Positions 1 through 9,058 of a stretch of DNA of 64,000 nucleotides are shown here, one piece after another. This DNA comes from Streptococcus ratti FA-1 = DSM 20564 (GTDB taxonomy: Bacteria > Bacillota > Bacilli > Lactobacillales > Streptococcaceae): the NCBI RefSeq assembly GCF_000286075.1, contig NZ_AJTZ01000005.1:1178001-1242000 (forward strand), written 5' to 3'. The stretch's first letter is position 1. Each line of letters starts with the position of its first letter. The notes below the pieces were generated by a model. That model was given only the letters and a program-made list of their open reading frames with translations. It did not search any database and was not told where the DNA came from. Both the position numbers and the translations under genes were made by a program.

Positions 1-583
1 CAGCTGGAGTCAGTTTTTGACCTGCCTGACCGATTTTAAAAGCAGATGGAAGGACTTCCAACACTTTAGCTTCAGGAAAGGTCTGACTTATTTCCTCACG
101 AAAGGCGGCTACTTCTCCTACAAAGGTGACTTGCTCTTTCCCTTTTAAATGTTCTAAAACAGTATCAAAAAAAGCATGCCTGTCAGCCTCCACAGCTCTG
201 CCATTTTCATAAAAACCAACATAGACATTACGGCGTCTGGCATCCATGATAGGAACAATGAGGCCTTCACTTGGACTGTTAAGCGCCAGCGCCGCTAAAC
301 TGGATACCCCAACCAAATCAATAGTAAGAGTATAAGCCAAGGTCTTAGCAGTTGCTACAGCCACGCGCAGACCTGTATAAGAGCCTGGACCTTCAGCAAC
401 AACAATCCTATCCAAATCCTGAGGACTTAAATTAACCGATTGCATCAAAAAATCAATAGTTGGCATCAGACTGATGCTATGATTTTTTTTGATGGCAAGA
501 GTTGTGTCAGCCAATAACCTATCATCTTCTAAAATAGCGACAGAGAGTGCTGTGCTAGATGTGTCAAATGCTAAAACTTTCAT
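1..583 (-). CDS. tsaB: TsaB, tRNA threonylcarbamoyladenosine biosynthesis (partial, 3' end outside window)
   Basis: Only the first 194 codons are inside the window; the gene runs off the left edge. The protein starts MKVLAFDTSSTALSVAILED, the ASKHA-fold opening typical of TsaB, and has the family segment VVAEGPGSYTGLRVAVATAK. TsaB is the non-catalytic partner of TsaD (with TsaE) that places threonylcarbamoyl on A37 of ANN-decoding tRNAs in the cytoplasm. The ATG lies 10 bases after the stop of the upstream marR-like gene on the same strand, so the two may be co-transcribed. Recognition is from the N-terminal sequence; tsaD would be expected beyond the left edge. Confidence 0.92.
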   Translation of the reverse strand, partial: MKVLAFDTSSTALSVAILEDDRLLADTTLAIKKNHSISLMPTIDFLMQSVNLSPQDLDRIVVAEGPGSYTGLRVAVATAKTLAYTLTIDLVGVSSLAALALNSPSEGLIVPIMDARRRNVYVGFYENGRAVEADRHAFFDTVLEHLKGKEQVTFVGEVAAFREEISQTFPEAKVLEVLPSAFKIGQAGQKLTPA

Positions 584-593
584 GCAATTCCTT

Positions 594-1052
594 TCAATCT
601 TCATTCCAGAGGGAGCGACGTTTAAGTTTTTCCTCGTAAAAACTGCCCTTAGTAAACTCCCTTAAAGCTTGACTGAAGTGTTCAATTTCTGGATATTCTT
701 TTGCTAAATTTTGGTCAAATATACTTTCTCGCTCTTTAATTTTGGGAAGCAATTTTTGACCTGCGGGCGTTAAAGAAAGAAGAAAACTGCGGCCGTCTTT
801 ACTGGATTTCTCCTTTTTGACCAATCCCTTCTTAATAAGAGACTGCACCAGTCGGCTAGGACTTTTCTCCTCACAGATCAGCAGATTTCCCAATGCTTTT
901 AAAGACAGCGGAGCATACTCATCTAGTACGATCATGACCTCTCCTTGATTGGGAGTTATTCCTAAAGGTTCTAATAATCTGCTTAATTCCTTCATGGCCA
1001 GTTTTTCAGCACTTCTAAATAAATACCTAAACTGAGAGTCCTTTGATGACAT
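594..1052 (-). CDS. MarR-family winged-helix transcriptional regulator
   Basis: A 152-residue protein with a MarR fold: dimerisation helices at both ends and a winged helix near residues 45-105 (LSLKALGNLLICEEKSPSRL, then a DGRSFLLSLTPAG wing). It is transcribed away from an epimerase/aldo-keto reductase pair. A perfect 30-bp palindrome sits in the shared promoter region and is the obvious candidate operator, so the protein probably represses the divergent pair and perhaps itself. The ligand is unknown; a phenolic or aldehyde inducer would fit the target enzymes but that is a guess. Family assignment is firm, target is inferred from position. Confidence 0.88.
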   Translation of the reverse strand: MSSKDSQFRYLFRSAEKLAMKELSRLLEPLGITPNQGEVMIVLDEYAPLSLKALGNLLICEEKSPSRLVQSLIKKGLVKKEKSSKDGRSFLLSLTPAGQKLLPKIKERESIFDQNLAKEYPEIEHFSQALREFTKGSFYEEKLKRRSLWNED

Positions 1053-1117
1053 TTATCCATTCCCTTTTAAAAATAAGTTTAATCTCTTTTCTATTTTACA
1101 CTAGTTTGGCTAAATTG

Positions 1118-1146
1118 TTGACAATTAACTATTAAAAATATAAAAT
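1118..1146 (+). promoter_or_regulatory. Promoter of the epimerase-aldo/keto reductase pair
   Basis: TTGACA at 1118-1123 and TAAAAT at 1141-1146 with a 17-base spacer. The expected transcription start, about 1153, falls at the left edge of the 30-bp palindrome. A weaker minus-strand promoter for the MarR gene (TAAAAT read from 1098 to 1093) overlaps the same stretch. Confidence 0.7.
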
Positions 1147-1151
1147 GACTC

Positions 1152-1181
1152 TAAAAATAGATGACATGTCATCTATTTTTA
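1152..1181. promoter_or_regulatory. Perfect 30-bp palindrome, candidate MarR operator
   Basis: Every base from 1152 to 1181 pairs with its partner around the centre ATGACATGTCAT. It begins at the predicted +1 of the divergent promoter, a position where a bound dimer would block transcription. An ATG inside it (1161) opens a longer reading frame for the next gene, but that ATG has no ribosome binding site. Confidence 0.75.
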
Positions 1182-1232
1182 AAAGACCTATTCACGTTTT
1201 CTAAATTATTCAAATCAGAAAAGGAACTTATC

Positions 1233-2282
1233 ATGACAGACACTGCTCTATCAAAAAATCAAAGAACTGCTAAACATGCCTTCGTAACCGGTGCTACTGG
1301 ACTTTTGGGCAATAATCTTGTTCGTGCTTTACTTGAGCAAGGTATAAAAGTCACTGCTTTAGTGCGCTCCATGGAAAAAGCTAAACTGCAATTTGGCGAT
1401 TTACCCATCCAATATGTTAAAGGGGATATTCTTAATCCGGAAAGCTACCGGTCCTACTTATCCGACTGTGACAGTCTTTTTCATACAGCAGCTTTTTTCC
1501 GGGATAACCATAAAGGCGGAAAACATTGGCAGGAACTCTACGATACTAATATCACAGGAACTATTAATCTAATGCAGGCTGCTTATGACGCCGGTATCAG
1601 ATCAATAGTTCATACTTCGTCTATTGCCGTACTAAAAGGTGAGCGCAATCAGCTTATTGATGAGACCATGTCACGAGATCCTAACACTAAATTAAATTAT
1701 TATCGCAGTAAAATTCTAAGTGAAGATGCTGTGCGAAATTTTCTTAACAGTCATTCAGACCTATTTCTCTGTTATGTTCTGCCCGGCTCTATGTATGGTC
1801 CCGGGGATATGGGACCGACAGCTACCGGACAGCTGATTTTGGATTACATGCAGCAAAAATTACCAGGTATTATCAGCAAAGCCAGCTATAGTGTCGTTGA
1901 TGCTAGAGATGTTGCCGCCATTCATATTTTAGCTCTAAAATACGGACGCAGAGGTGAGCGTTATTTGGCAGCAGGCCGTCATATGACTATGGAAACCATT
2001 ATCAAAACCTTGGAAGAAATTACAGGTATCCCTGCCCCCAAACGTCATATTCCAAGTTTTCTGGTTCAAATCTTAGCACAGTGGAATGAGCTTTATCATA
2101 AGGTTACTGGTAAACCTGTTCTAGTCAGCAAGGAGGTTGCAGATATTACAGCAGAAGAATATCTTCGGACATATTTTAACCATGAAAAAACTGAGCAGGA
2201 ACTTGGCGGACAATTCAGACCTTTTGAAGAAACCTTGTTAGATACTGTCCGCTGGTACCGCAATCATGGCTATCTGAACTAA
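1233..2282 (+). CDS. NAD(P)-dependent epimerase/dehydratase family protein (extended SDR)
   Basis: A 349-residue extended short-chain dehydrogenase. It has the Rossmann motif FVTGATGLLGNNLVRALLEQ near the N terminus, a mid-protein HTSSIAV strand followed by a YYRSK motif that matches the catalytic YxxxK, and a C-terminal substrate domain. It resembles the dihydroflavonol-reductase-like branch of NAD-dependent epimerases; the substrate cannot be told from sequence. The start at 1233 is chosen because AAAGGAAC lies just before it, while the upstream in-frame ATG at 1161 is inside the operator palindrome. It is followed after 19 bases by an aldo-keto reductase, probably as one operon under MarR control. 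Confidence 0.85.
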   Translation: MTDTALSKNQRTAKHAFVTGATGLLGNNLVRALLEQGIKVTALVRSMEKAKLQFGDLPIQYVKGDILNPESYRSYLSDCDSLFHTAAFFRDNHKGGKHWQELYDTNITGTINLMQAAYDAGIRSIVHTSSIAVLKGERNQLIDETMSRDPNTKLNYYRSKILSEDAVRNFLNSHSDLFLCYVLPGSMYGPGDMGPTATGQLILDYMQQKLPGIISKASYSVVDARDVAAIHILALKYGRRGERYLAAGRHMTMETIIKTLEEITGIPAPKRHIPSFLVQILAQWNELYHKVTGKPVLVSKEVADITAEEYLRTYFNHEKTEQELGGQFRPFEETLLDTVRWYRNHGYLN

Positions 2283-2301
2283 TATTAAAAGGAGCTTTTC
2301 T

Positions 2302-3270
2302 ATGGAAAACTTAAGACCTTTGGGGCACTCGAACCTTCTCCTATCTCCTATAGGACTGGGAACTTGGCAATTTAGCAATCATGGTAAAAACTGGTGGAAA
2401 CCTATTACAAGTCATTCGGTCTATAATATCATTAAGGCCTCTTTGCAAGGGGGCATTAATTGGCTTGATACCGCTGAGTATTATGGACATGGAAATTCAG
2501 AAAAATTTATCGGCAGTACTCTAAAACTGTTGGAAATAGAAGACAGCCTGACAGAACATATCTATATTGCTGATAAATGGTTTCCACTTTTGCGTTCTGC
2601 CAAAACAATTAGACAGACTTTCAGCGACAGACTGAGTAACCTGCAAAGACCCTGCATTGATCTCTACCAAATTCATCACCCTACTTCCATTTCCTCACTC
2701 AAAAAACAGGCTGAAGCATTGGCAAACCTGCAAGAGGAAGGACTCATAAAAGCCATTGGAGTCAGTAATTTTTCAGCCCATCAAATGGCTAAAACCGACG
2801 ATCTTCTCAAGTCTTTCGGTCTGAGACTGGCTTCTAATCAAGTAAAATACAACCTTTTACATCGCAAACCAGAGCGAAATGGCGTTTTAGATGTTGCTAA
2901 AGAGCGGGGAATCTCTCTTATCGCCTACAGTCCTTTGCAGCAAGGTGTACTGACAGGTCGCTTTCATGCCAATCCAGACAGCATCAAAAAGCTCTCCACG
3001 TTGCGGCGATTAAATTCCGGACTAAGCAGCCGCAATCTTAAAAAAACTCAACCCTTAATCGATTTTCTGCAAAAACTGGCTGACAAATATAATAAGACAC
3101 CTGCTCAGATTTCTCTTAATTGGCTGATCCATGCACATGGCAGCACCACTTTCGCTATCCCTGGTGCCAGCAATCTCAAACAAGCTAAAAGCAATCTTGA
3201 AGCACAAAACTTTAGGCTGACTGAAGCTGACCTGCAAAAATTAAGCGAAATCAGTGATACAGTCAGTTAG
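2302..3270 (+). CDS. Aldo/keto reductase family oxidoreductase
   Basis: A 322-residue TIM-barrel NADPH-dependent reductase. The catalytic tetrad can be followed: Asp and Tyr in LDTAEYYGHGNSE, Lys in YIADKWFP, His in LYQIHHP; the cofactor end shows FAIPGASN. It has AAAGGAG before the ATG and lies 19 bases after the epimerase gene, so both are probably made from one mRNA and act on related carbonyl substrates. The actual substrate is unknown. No clear terminator follows; the next 290 bases hold the rpoY promoter and leader. Confidence 0.88.
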   Translation: MENLRPLGHSNLLLSPIGLGTWQFSNHGKNWWKPITSHSVYNIIKASLQGGINWLDTAEYYGHGNSEKFIGSTLKLLEIEDSLTEHIYIADKWFPLLRSAKTIRQTFSDRLSNLQRPCIDLYQIHHPTSISSLKKQAEALANLQEEGLIKAIGVSNFSAHQMAKTDDLLKSFGLRLASNQVKYNLLHRKPERNGVLDVAKERGISLIAYSPLQQGVLTGRFHANPDSIKKLSTLRRLNSGLSSRNLKKTQPLIDFLQKLADKYNKTPAQISLNWLIHAHGSTTFAIPGASNLKQAKSNLEAQNFRLTEADLQKLSEISDTVS

Positions 3271-3390
3271 TGCGGCCTTTATTTAAGCTAAAATAAACTG
3301 TAAAAAATCTGTCAACTGCTTTTGTCTAAATACTTTCTAACTAAAAACAGACGCCTTTGCAGATCTAATATAATATTTTTCCTCAATATT

Positions 3391-3419
3391 TTTACTAACG
3401 TCTTAAATTATGGTATAAT
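3391..3419 (+). promoter_or_regulatory. Promoter of rpoY-rnjA
   Basis: TTTACT at 3391-3396, 17-base spacer, TATAAT at 3414-3419 with an extended TGG just before it. The start site would be near 3426, giving a leader of about 130 bases ahead of rpoY. Confidence 0.65.
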
Positions 3420-3479
3420 CTTAATAATTGCAACGAATCAAGGTTAAACCTATTACTCATAAAAATTTCATAATTTCCT

Positions 3480-3517
3480 GTCAAATATAGCAAGATCTTA
3501 TATTTGACCGATTTTTT
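3480..3517 (+). terminator. Terminator-like hairpin inside the rpoY leader
   Basis: GTCAAATATA at 3480-3489 pairs perfectly with TATATTTGAC at 3499-3508 around a 9-base loop, followed by a six-T run at 3512-3517. It sits about 90 bases after the predicted start site and 40 bases before rpoY, so it could attenuate the operon or end a short RNA. Confidence 0.55.
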
Positions 3518-3556
3518 GTAGTTTGGATTAATCATGATATAACAGAAAGGAATAAA

Positions 3557-3787
3557 ATGATTTACAAAGTTTTCTATCAAGAAACCAAAGACCGCAGTCC
3601 GCGCCGCGAACAGACAAAAGCTCTCTATCTCGATATTGATGCTAAGGATGAACTTGAAGGACGCATCAAAGCCCGCCAAATCGTAGAGGAAAAAACACCT
3701 TACAATATTGAATTAGTTGAATTGCTCTCAGATAAGCACCTCGAGTATGAAAAAGAAACAGGTGCCTTTGAACTAACGGAGTTCTAA
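3557..3787 (+). CDS. rpoY: DNA-directed RNA polymerase epsilon subunit
   Basis: A 76-residue protein ([20 protein letters not shown] start) matching RpoY/YkzG, the small epsilon subunit of Firmicutes RNA polymerase. It binds core polymerase in the cytoplasm; the fold resembles phage Gp2-like proteins. The length is usual for the family. AAAGGAA precedes the ATG. It ends one base before the rnjA start codon, the conserved rpoY-rnjA arrangement of Bacilli, so translation is likely coupled. Confidence 0.93.
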   Translation: MIYKVFYQETKDRSPRREQTKALYLDIDAKDELEGRIKARQIVEEKTPYNIELVELLSDKHLEYEKETGAFELTEF

Positions 3788-3788
3788 A

Positions 3789-5471
3789 ATGGCAAATATT
3801 AATTTAAAAGCCGAAGAAGTCGGTGTTTATGCTATTGGCGGACTGGGAGAAATTGGTAAAAATACTTACGGCATTGAATACCAAGATGAGATTATCATTG
3901 TTGATGCCGGGATTAAATTTCCTGAAGATGATCTCCTTGGCATTGACTATGTCATCCCAGATTATTCTTATATTGTAGATAATATTGACCGCATCAAGGC
4001 GCTCGTCATTACACACGGTCACGAAGACCATATTGGCGGCATTCCTTTTCTTTTGAAGCAGGTCAATATTCCTATTTATGCAGGTCCTTTGGCCCTTGCT
4101 CTTATTCGCGGTAAATTGGAAGAGCACGGTCTTTTGCGCGATGCTAAATTGTACGAAATTAACCATAATACTGAGCTAACCTTTAAAAACCTCAGCGTCA
4201 CTTTTTTCCGTACGACTCATTCCATTCCGGAGCCACTGGGGATTGTTATTCATACGCCTCAAGGAAAAATTGTCTGCACTGGTGACTTTAAGTTTGACTG
4301 GACACCAGTTGGTGAGCCGGCAGATATCCACCGCATGGCTGCGCTGGGCGAAGACGGTGTCCTTTGCCTCTTATCAGACTCAACTAACGCTGAAATTCCG
4401 ACCTTTACCAATTCTGAAAAAGTTGTCGGACAGTCTATTATGAATATTATTGAAGGCATTCACGGACGCATTATTTTCGCTTCTTTTGCCTCTAATATTT
4501 TCCGTTTGCAGCAAGCTGCCGAAGCAGCTGTAAAAACAGGACGCAAAATCGCTGTTTTCGGACGCTCCATGGAAAAAGCCATTGTCAACGGTATCGAACT
4601 GGGTTATATAAAAGTGCCTAAGGGAACTTTTATTGAGCCTAACGAAATCAAAGAATATCACGCCAGCGAAATCATGATTATGTGTACAGGTAGTCAGGGA
4701 GAATCCATGGCGGCTCTTTCACGGATTGCTAACGGCACACATCGGCAAGTTCAGCTGCAGCCCGGTGACACTGTCATTTTCTCATCCAGCCCAATTCCCG
4801 GTAACACAACTAGCGTCAATAAGCTAATCAATACCATTCAGGAAGCCGGCGTTGAAGTCATTCACGGCAAGGTCAACAATATCCATACATCCGGACACGG
4901 CGGCCAGCAGGAACAAAAACTCATGCTGCGCCTAATCAAGCCAAAATTCTTCATGCCGGTTCACGGTGAATACCGCATGCAGAAAGTTCATGCCGGTTTG
5001 GCTATTGATACTGGGGTTCCTAAGGATAACATCTTCATCATGGAAAACGGTGATGTTCTGGCTTTAACAAAAGATTCTGCTAGACGTGCCGGACATTTCA
5101 ATGCTCAGGATATTTATGTAGATGGTAATGGTATCGGTGATATTGGTGCGGCAGTTCTGCGCGATCGCCACGATCTCTCTGAGGATGGGGTTGTTTTGGC
5201 TGTAGCCACTGTCGATTTCAAGACAAAAATGATTCTGGCTGGTCCAGATATTCTCAGCCGCGGTTTTATTTACATGCGGGAATCTGGTGATCTCATTCGC
5301 AGCAGCCAGCGAATTCTTTTCAATGCTATTCGCATTGCTCTAAAAAATAAAGAAGCTAGTATTCAATCGGTCAACGGAGCCATCGTCAATGCACTCAGAC
5401 CTTACCTTTATGAAAAGACTGAGCGCGAACCCATTATCATTCCTATGATATTGACACCGGACAAACAGTGA
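3789..5471 (+). CDS. rnjA: Ribonuclease J1
   Basis: A 560-residue metallo-beta-lactamase/beta-CASP nuclease. The zinc-binding motif HGHEDHIGG lies near residue 76, followed by [10 protein letters not shown], the beta-CASP segment with GRSMEKA, and later HTSGHGG and the MPVHGEYRM motif of RNase J; a C-terminal dimerisation domain follows. The family performs 5'-3' exonucleolytic and endonucleolytic decay and maturation of RNA, usually with RNase J2, RNase Y and RNA helicase. Length is normal for RNase J1. It follows rpoY with one base between and ends in a strong terminator. Confidence 0.95.
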   Translation: MANINLKAEEVGVYAIGGLGEIGKNTYGIEYQDEIIIVDAGIKFPEDDLLGIDYVIPDYSYIVDNIDRIKALVITHGHEDHIGGIPFLLKQVNIPIYAGPLALALIRGKLEEHGLLRDAKLYEINHNTELTFKNLSVTFFRTTHSIPEPLGIVIHTPQGKIVCTGDFKFDWTPVGEPADIHRMAALGEDGVLCLLSDSTNAEIPTFTNSEKVVGQSIMNIIEGIHGRIIFASFASNIFRLQQAAEAAVKTGRKIAVFGRSMEKAIVNGIELGYIKVPKGTFIEPNEIKEYHASEIMIMCTGSQGESMAALSRIANGTHRQVQLQPGDTVIFSSSPIPGNTTSVNKLINTIQEAGVEVIHGKVNNIHTSGHGGQQEQKLMLRLIKPKFFMPVHGEYRMQKVHAGLAIDTGVPKDNIFIMENGDVLALTKDSARRAGHFNAQDIYVDGNGIGDIGAAVLRDRHDLSEDGVVLAVATVDFKTKMILAGPDILSRGFIYMRESGDLIRSSQRILFNAIRIALKNKEASIQSVNGAIVNALRPYLYEKTEREPIIIPMILTPDKQ

Positions 5472-5479
5472 TGAATACA

Positions 5480-5516
5480 AAAAAAGATAGAAGCCGATGC
5501 TGCTTCTATCTTTTTT
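5480..5516 (+). terminator. Intrinsic terminator of rpoY-rnjA
   Basis: A stem whose GC part is GATAGAAGC (5486-5494) paired with GCTTCTATC (5502-5510), flanked by six A and six T, so it could stop transcription in both directions. It begins nine bases after the rnjA stop codon. Confidence 0.88.
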
Positions 5517-5560
5517 AGGTTAGGTCAAGAGCGTAAAACGCGAACGAAACTGCCATTCAA

Positions 5561-5649
5561 CAGTGGTTCATTGGTGCTAAAGTACCTAATGAACTGTGCA
5601 GGTGAAACTCTAGGTTAGCTAAAACTGACAGAGTTTCACCTAACCACTG
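5561..5649. repeat. Multi-stem (three-way junction) intergenic structure
   Basis: Three nested or adjacent pairings are visible. CAGTGG (5561-5566) pairs with CCACTG (5644-5649). GTTCATT with AATGAAC forms the left hairpin. AGGTGAAACTCT (5600-5611) pairs perfectly with AGAGTTTCACCT (5630-5641) as the right hairpin. Together they make a three-way junction between two convergent genes. No coding potential is apparent; the function is unknown. Confidence 0.45.
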
Positions 5650-5680
5650 CCTTATGATCTTACAACGAACTCTAATTGAA

Positions 5681-5707
5681 GAGGCTGGACTTTTTGCCCC
5701 AGCCTCT
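5681..5707 (-). terminator. Hairpin at the end of the LysM-CHAP gene
   Basis: GAGGCTGG (5681-5688) pairs with CCAGCCTC just before the stop codon of the next gene on the minus strand. The T-run is weak, so it may act as an mRNA 3' end stabiliser as much as a terminator. Confidence 0.5.
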
Positions 5708-5710
5708 TAT

Positions 5711-6349
5711 TTAGCTATTAGGATAAATATAGCTGACATTACCCGGTGTACCGCTGTTGTTTGGATCAAACCAGCCGCGGTAGTTATCAAGCCACTGCTG
5801 ATCTTTATAATTTGATTCCAAAACTTGAATTTTGCCATCTTCACCAACAGCTGTTACGTAGGCAACATGTCCATAACCGCCATCTGTCCAACACATGATG
5901 GAACCGACTGCAGGAGTATTGCCGACACTGTAACCCTGCGCTGCTGCGCTGGCAGCCCAGTCACCGCCGTTGCCCCACCAATCACCGGCCCATGATGCTA
6001 CTTCCTTAACTCCCCAGGTACATTGACCAACGGGATAGGTGTTGCCATCGGCTGCCTGTGCTGCTTCTGTAGAATCTGCAGCTGGTGCTTGCGTCTGGCT
6101 AGTGTCTGCAGGCGCTGCAGAACTGTTAACCGTTAAGGTCTGTCCCGGTAAGATAAGACTGGTAATCTCTTTTCCGTTAAGTGCTGCCAATTCATAGGCA
6201 TCCATATTGTACTTTTGGGCAACACTGAAAAAAGAATCGCCTTCTTGAAGGGTATAAGTGTCTGCATTTGCTATTTTATTTCCTAAAACAACTGTTGCTG
6301 CCGTAGCTACAACGGTAAAGGCTGCTTTTTTAAAAAACTGATTTTCCAT
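5711..6349 (-). CDS. Secreted LysM-CHAP domain protein (putative peptidoglycan hydrolase)
   Basis: A 212-residue exported protein. Residues 1-29 form a signal peptide ending near ANA-D. A LysM module follows (YTLQEGDSFFSVAQKYNMDA... LPGQTLTV, about 31-75), then an Ala/Thr-rich linker, then a CHAP domain of about 110 residues with the cysteine in YPVGQCTWGVKE and the histidine in GGYGHVAYV. CHAP domains are NlpC/P60-type amidases or endopeptidases that cut cell-wall peptides; LysM binds glycan. Stand-alone gene between convergent and tandem neighbours. Role in cell separation or wall turnover is the likely one; the exact bond cleaved is not known. Confidence 0.87.
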   Translation of the reverse strand: MENQFFKKAAFTVVATAATVVLGNKIANADTYTLQEGDSFFSVAQKYNMDAYELAALNGKEITSLILPGQTLTVNSSAAPADTSQTQAPAADSTEAAQAADGNTYPVGQCTWGVKEVASWAGDWWGNGGDWAASAAAQGYSVGNTPAVGSIMCWTDGGYGHVAYVTAVGEDGKIQVLESNYKDQQWLDNYRGWFDPNNSGTPGNVSYIYPNS

Positions 6350-6458
6350 AACTTCTATTCCTATCTTCTCCTTTTAGTAGTAATAACATCATATCGAATA
6401 ATTATTTCAAACTTTTTAAGAAAAAGAACTTTTTCCATTACTAATTGATAACAAGAAA

Positions 6459-6485
6459 AGTCTGGGACACAATGTGCCCAGACTT
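6459..6485 (-). terminator. Terminator of the galKTE operon
   Basis: AAGTCTGGG at the left pairs with CCCAGACTT at the right. Reading on the minus strand, the hairpin is followed by TTTTCTT, so it ends transcripts coming from galE about 70 bases upstream. Confidence 0.75.
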
Positions 6486-6555
6486 ATTAAATGTCAAAAA
6501 TTCTCTGTGGTCTCTTATTGTTTTCATTGCAAAGACTAATAGCAAAAATGTCCAA

Positions 6556-7557
6556 TTACTTCCTGTCATTATACCCATTTGGATGGCTTGAGTGCCATGC
6601 CCATGCTGAGGCAATGATTTTTTCTATGTCGTCAAATTGTGGTTTCCAACCAAGAACTTCACGCGCTTTTTCAGATGATGCAATCAAGGTATCTGGGTCA
6701 CCAAGGCGACGGTCAGCTAGTTCTGCAGGAATTTCTTTGCCAGTCACTTTACGAGCTGCTTCGAGAATTTGAAGATTTGAAAATCCTGTTGAAGAACCAA
6801 GATTGAATGCCGTTGACGGATTACCTTCACGAAGGTATTTAACTGCAAGCAAATGCGCATCTGCTAGGTCAAATGGGTGAACATAATCACGGACATTTGT
6901 GCCATCTGGCGTGTTATAGTCGTCCCCAAAAATCATGATTTTTTCACGCACACCTTGTGCTACTTGCAAAATAATTGGTAACAAATGTGTTTCTGGACCA
7001 TGGTCTTCACCGATTGAGCCGTCTGGTTTTGCACCAGCAACATTGAAATAACGAAGCGGTACAAATTTGATACCGTAAGCTTGGTCAGACCATTTCATGA
7101 TGGTTTCCATCATGAGTTTACTTTCGCCATAGGGATTGATTGGGCGTTGTGGTGTTGTTTCTTTGATTGGAATTTCATCTGGAAGGCCATAAGTTGCTGC
7201 TGTTGATGAGAAAACAATGTATTTCACGCCAAATTCATTCATCACTTCAAGCAATTTGACCATGCCTGCTGTATTATTATCAAAGTATTTTAAAGGTTTT
7301 TCCATTGATTCAGCAACCAATGAATAAGCCGCAAAGTGAATGACTGCGTCAATATCTGGATTTTCTGTAAAGACTTTACGCATAAAATCTTGGTCAGCAA
7401 GGTCGCCTTGATAAAATGTCGCATCAGGGTGAACCGCAGCACGGTGTCCTGTCACTAAACTATCAACCACGACGACTTTTTCTTCTCCTTTTTCAACCAA
7501 ACGGTCAACCATGTGAGAACCGATGTAACCAGCCCCACCAAGCACTAAAATTGACAT
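6556..7557 (-). CDS. galE: UDP-glucose 4-epimerase
   Basis: A 333-residue extended SDR enzyme with the NAD motif LGGAGYIGS at the start, SSTAATYG, and the catalytic YGESK motif (near residue 145). It interconverts UDP-galactose and UDP-glucose in the Leloir pathway and supplies precursors for galactose-containing glycans. An AGGAG ribosome site lies ahead of the ATG. It follows galT by 9 bases in a galK-galT-galE operon and is the last gene before the terminator. Confidence 0.96.
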   Translation of the reverse strand: MSILVLGGAGYIGSHMVDRLVEKGEEKVVVVDSLVTGHRAAVHPDATFYQGDLADQDFMRKVFTENPDIDAVIHFAAYSLVAESMEKPLKYFDNNTAGMVKLLEVMNEFGVKYIVFSSTAATYGLPDEIPIKETTPQRPINPYGESKLMMETIMKWSDQAYGIKFVPLRYFNVAGAKPDGSIGEDHGPETHLLPIILQVAQGVREKIMIFGDDYNTPDGTNVRDYVHPFDLADAHLLAVKYLREGNPSTAFNLGSSTGFSNLQILEAARKVTGKEIPAELADRRLGDPDTLIASSEKAREVLGWKPQFDDIEKIIASAWAWHSSHPNGYNDRK

Positions 7558-7566
7558 GTATTTCTC

Positions 7567-9039
7567 CTATTCTAACCCCACGCTATCTACAAAACGCATA
7601 AAGGCTGCTTGCCCTTTTTCATCACGTTTGTAAACACCTGCGTCTTCTAAAACACGAACAAAGGTTTGCCCGACAGCTAGTTTGACGATTTCTGAAACAG
7701 TTGCTTCGCTCACATCAGGATGGTCTGCTTTGATGGCATCCGCCCAATCTTTGTGATAGTCTGCTACTTCATTATACTGGCTCAGGAGGTATTTTTCAAC
7801 CTCTGTCAGTTCATTTTTGAGCCTTGGCGGCAAAATAGCTAAGCCCATGACCTCAATCAGACCGATATTTTCTTTTTTGATATGCTGCACATCAGCGTGC
7901 GGATGATAAACACCGTCTGGAAATTCAGTGGTCGTGTGATTGTCACGCAAAACAATATCCAGTTCAAAGACTCCATCACGTTTACGCGCAATTGGTGTCA
8001 CGGTGTGGTGCGGTGTGTCTCCTGTATAAGCAACAACGTCAACACTATCATCAGAATAATCACGCCATGCCAAGCGAATGCTTTCAGCCAGTTCAATCAA
8101 ACGGTTTTTATCAGCGCTACGCAAACGAATAACAGACATGGGCCAGTTGACAATGCCAGCTGTCACATCAGAAAAGCCTTTGAAGTGAAATTCACGGTCT
8201 AGCTCTGCTATTTCCATAGGAAAAACATGACGGCCACCTTGGTAGTGATTGTGGGTCAAGATAGACCCACCAACAATTGGTAAATCAGAATTTGACCCTG
8301 CAAAATAGCCTGGGAACATATCCACAATTTCCAATAATTGCGCAAAAGTATCCTTGCTAATAACCATTGGCACATGCTGGGTGTCGAGGAAAATGCAGTG
8401 CTCATTGAAATAAGCATAGGGTGAATACTGGAAGCCCCATTTTTCATCACCTAACTTCATACGGATAATGCGGTGGTTAGCGCGGGCAGGGTGGTTAATC
8501 CTACCTTGGTAACCTTCATTTTCCATGCAAAGTTGGCATTTTGGATATGAAGAAGCTTTGACCAGTTTAGCTTGTGCGATAGCTTTGGGGTCTTTTTCAG
8601 GTTTTGATAAATTGATTGTGATTTGAATATCGCCATATTGTGATGGTGTTGTAAAGGCAATATTTTTAGCAATGGCTGCTGTTTTGATGTAGTCATTACG
8701 CTTGCTAAGGTCGTAAAAATCTGAGATAGCTTGCCAGGGAGATTTTGCATAAGTATCCCAGAATTCACGGTTCACCTGACTTGGGACAGGCGTGATAAAA
8801 TTCATTAGCTCAGCACCCAAACACTCTTTTTCTTCAGCCAATTCACCAACCTTGCCATTTTGCACGGCTAGATCAACCAGTTCATCTTTGAGAGCAATAA
8901 GCTCTGTTTGCTTCGTTTCTTGCTGTGCGCCTTCTTCGCCAACAAGAGCAAGGACACGATTACGCAAGTAAAACATATCATCTGCTGTGTAGTCGCTAAC
9001 TGCAATGACTTTAGCAACAAAAGTATCTAAAAGTTTCAT
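7567..9039 (-). CDS. galT: Galactose-1-phosphate uridylyltransferase (Firmicutes type)
   Basis: A 490-residue protein of the long, Gram-positive GalT family, not the short HIT-superfamily E. coli type by length. Features include [16 protein letters not shown], the [13 protein letters not shown] segment and [13 protein letters not shown], which carries the histidines around the active site. It transfers UMP from UDP-glucose to galactose-1-phosphate, giving glucose-1-phosphate and UDP-galactose. It sits between galK and galE, 19 bases after galK. Length and context agree with the family. Confidence 0.95.
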   Translation of the reverse strand: MKLLDTFVAKVIAVSDYTADDMFYLRNRVLALVGEEGAQQETKQTELIALKDELVDLAVQNGKVGELAEEKECLGAELMNFITPVPSQVNREFWDTYAKSPWQAISDFYDLSKRNDYIKTAAIAKNIAFTTPSQYGDIQITINLSKPEKDPKAIAQAKLVKASSYPKCQLCMENEGYQGRINHPARANHRIIRMKLGDEKWGFQYSPYAYFNEHCIFLDTQHVPMVISKDTFAQLLEIVDMFPGYFAGSNSDLPIVGGSILTHNHYQGGRHVFPMEIAELDREFHFKGFSDVTAGIVNWPMSVIRLRSADKNRLIELAESIRLAWRDYSDDSVDVVAYTGDTPHHTVTPIARKRDGVFELDIVLRDNHTTTEFPDGVYHPHADVQHIKKENIGLIEVMGLAILPPRLKNELTEVEKYLLSQYNEVADYHKDWADAIKADHPDVSEATVSEIVKLAVGQTFVRVLEDAGVYKRDEKGQAAFMRFVDSVGLE

Positions 9040-9058
9040 TTTTCTTCTCTAATCTTAC

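Noticed and set aside
1161..1232. N-terminal extension of the epimerase starting at 1161
   Set aside because: The ATG lies in the operator palindrome without a ribosome site; 1233 has a good one and begins a normal-length protein.
3395..3679. 94-codon minus-strand frame opposite rpoY
   Set aside because: It covers the rpoY promoter and leader and the coding strand of a conserved gene; a shadow frame.
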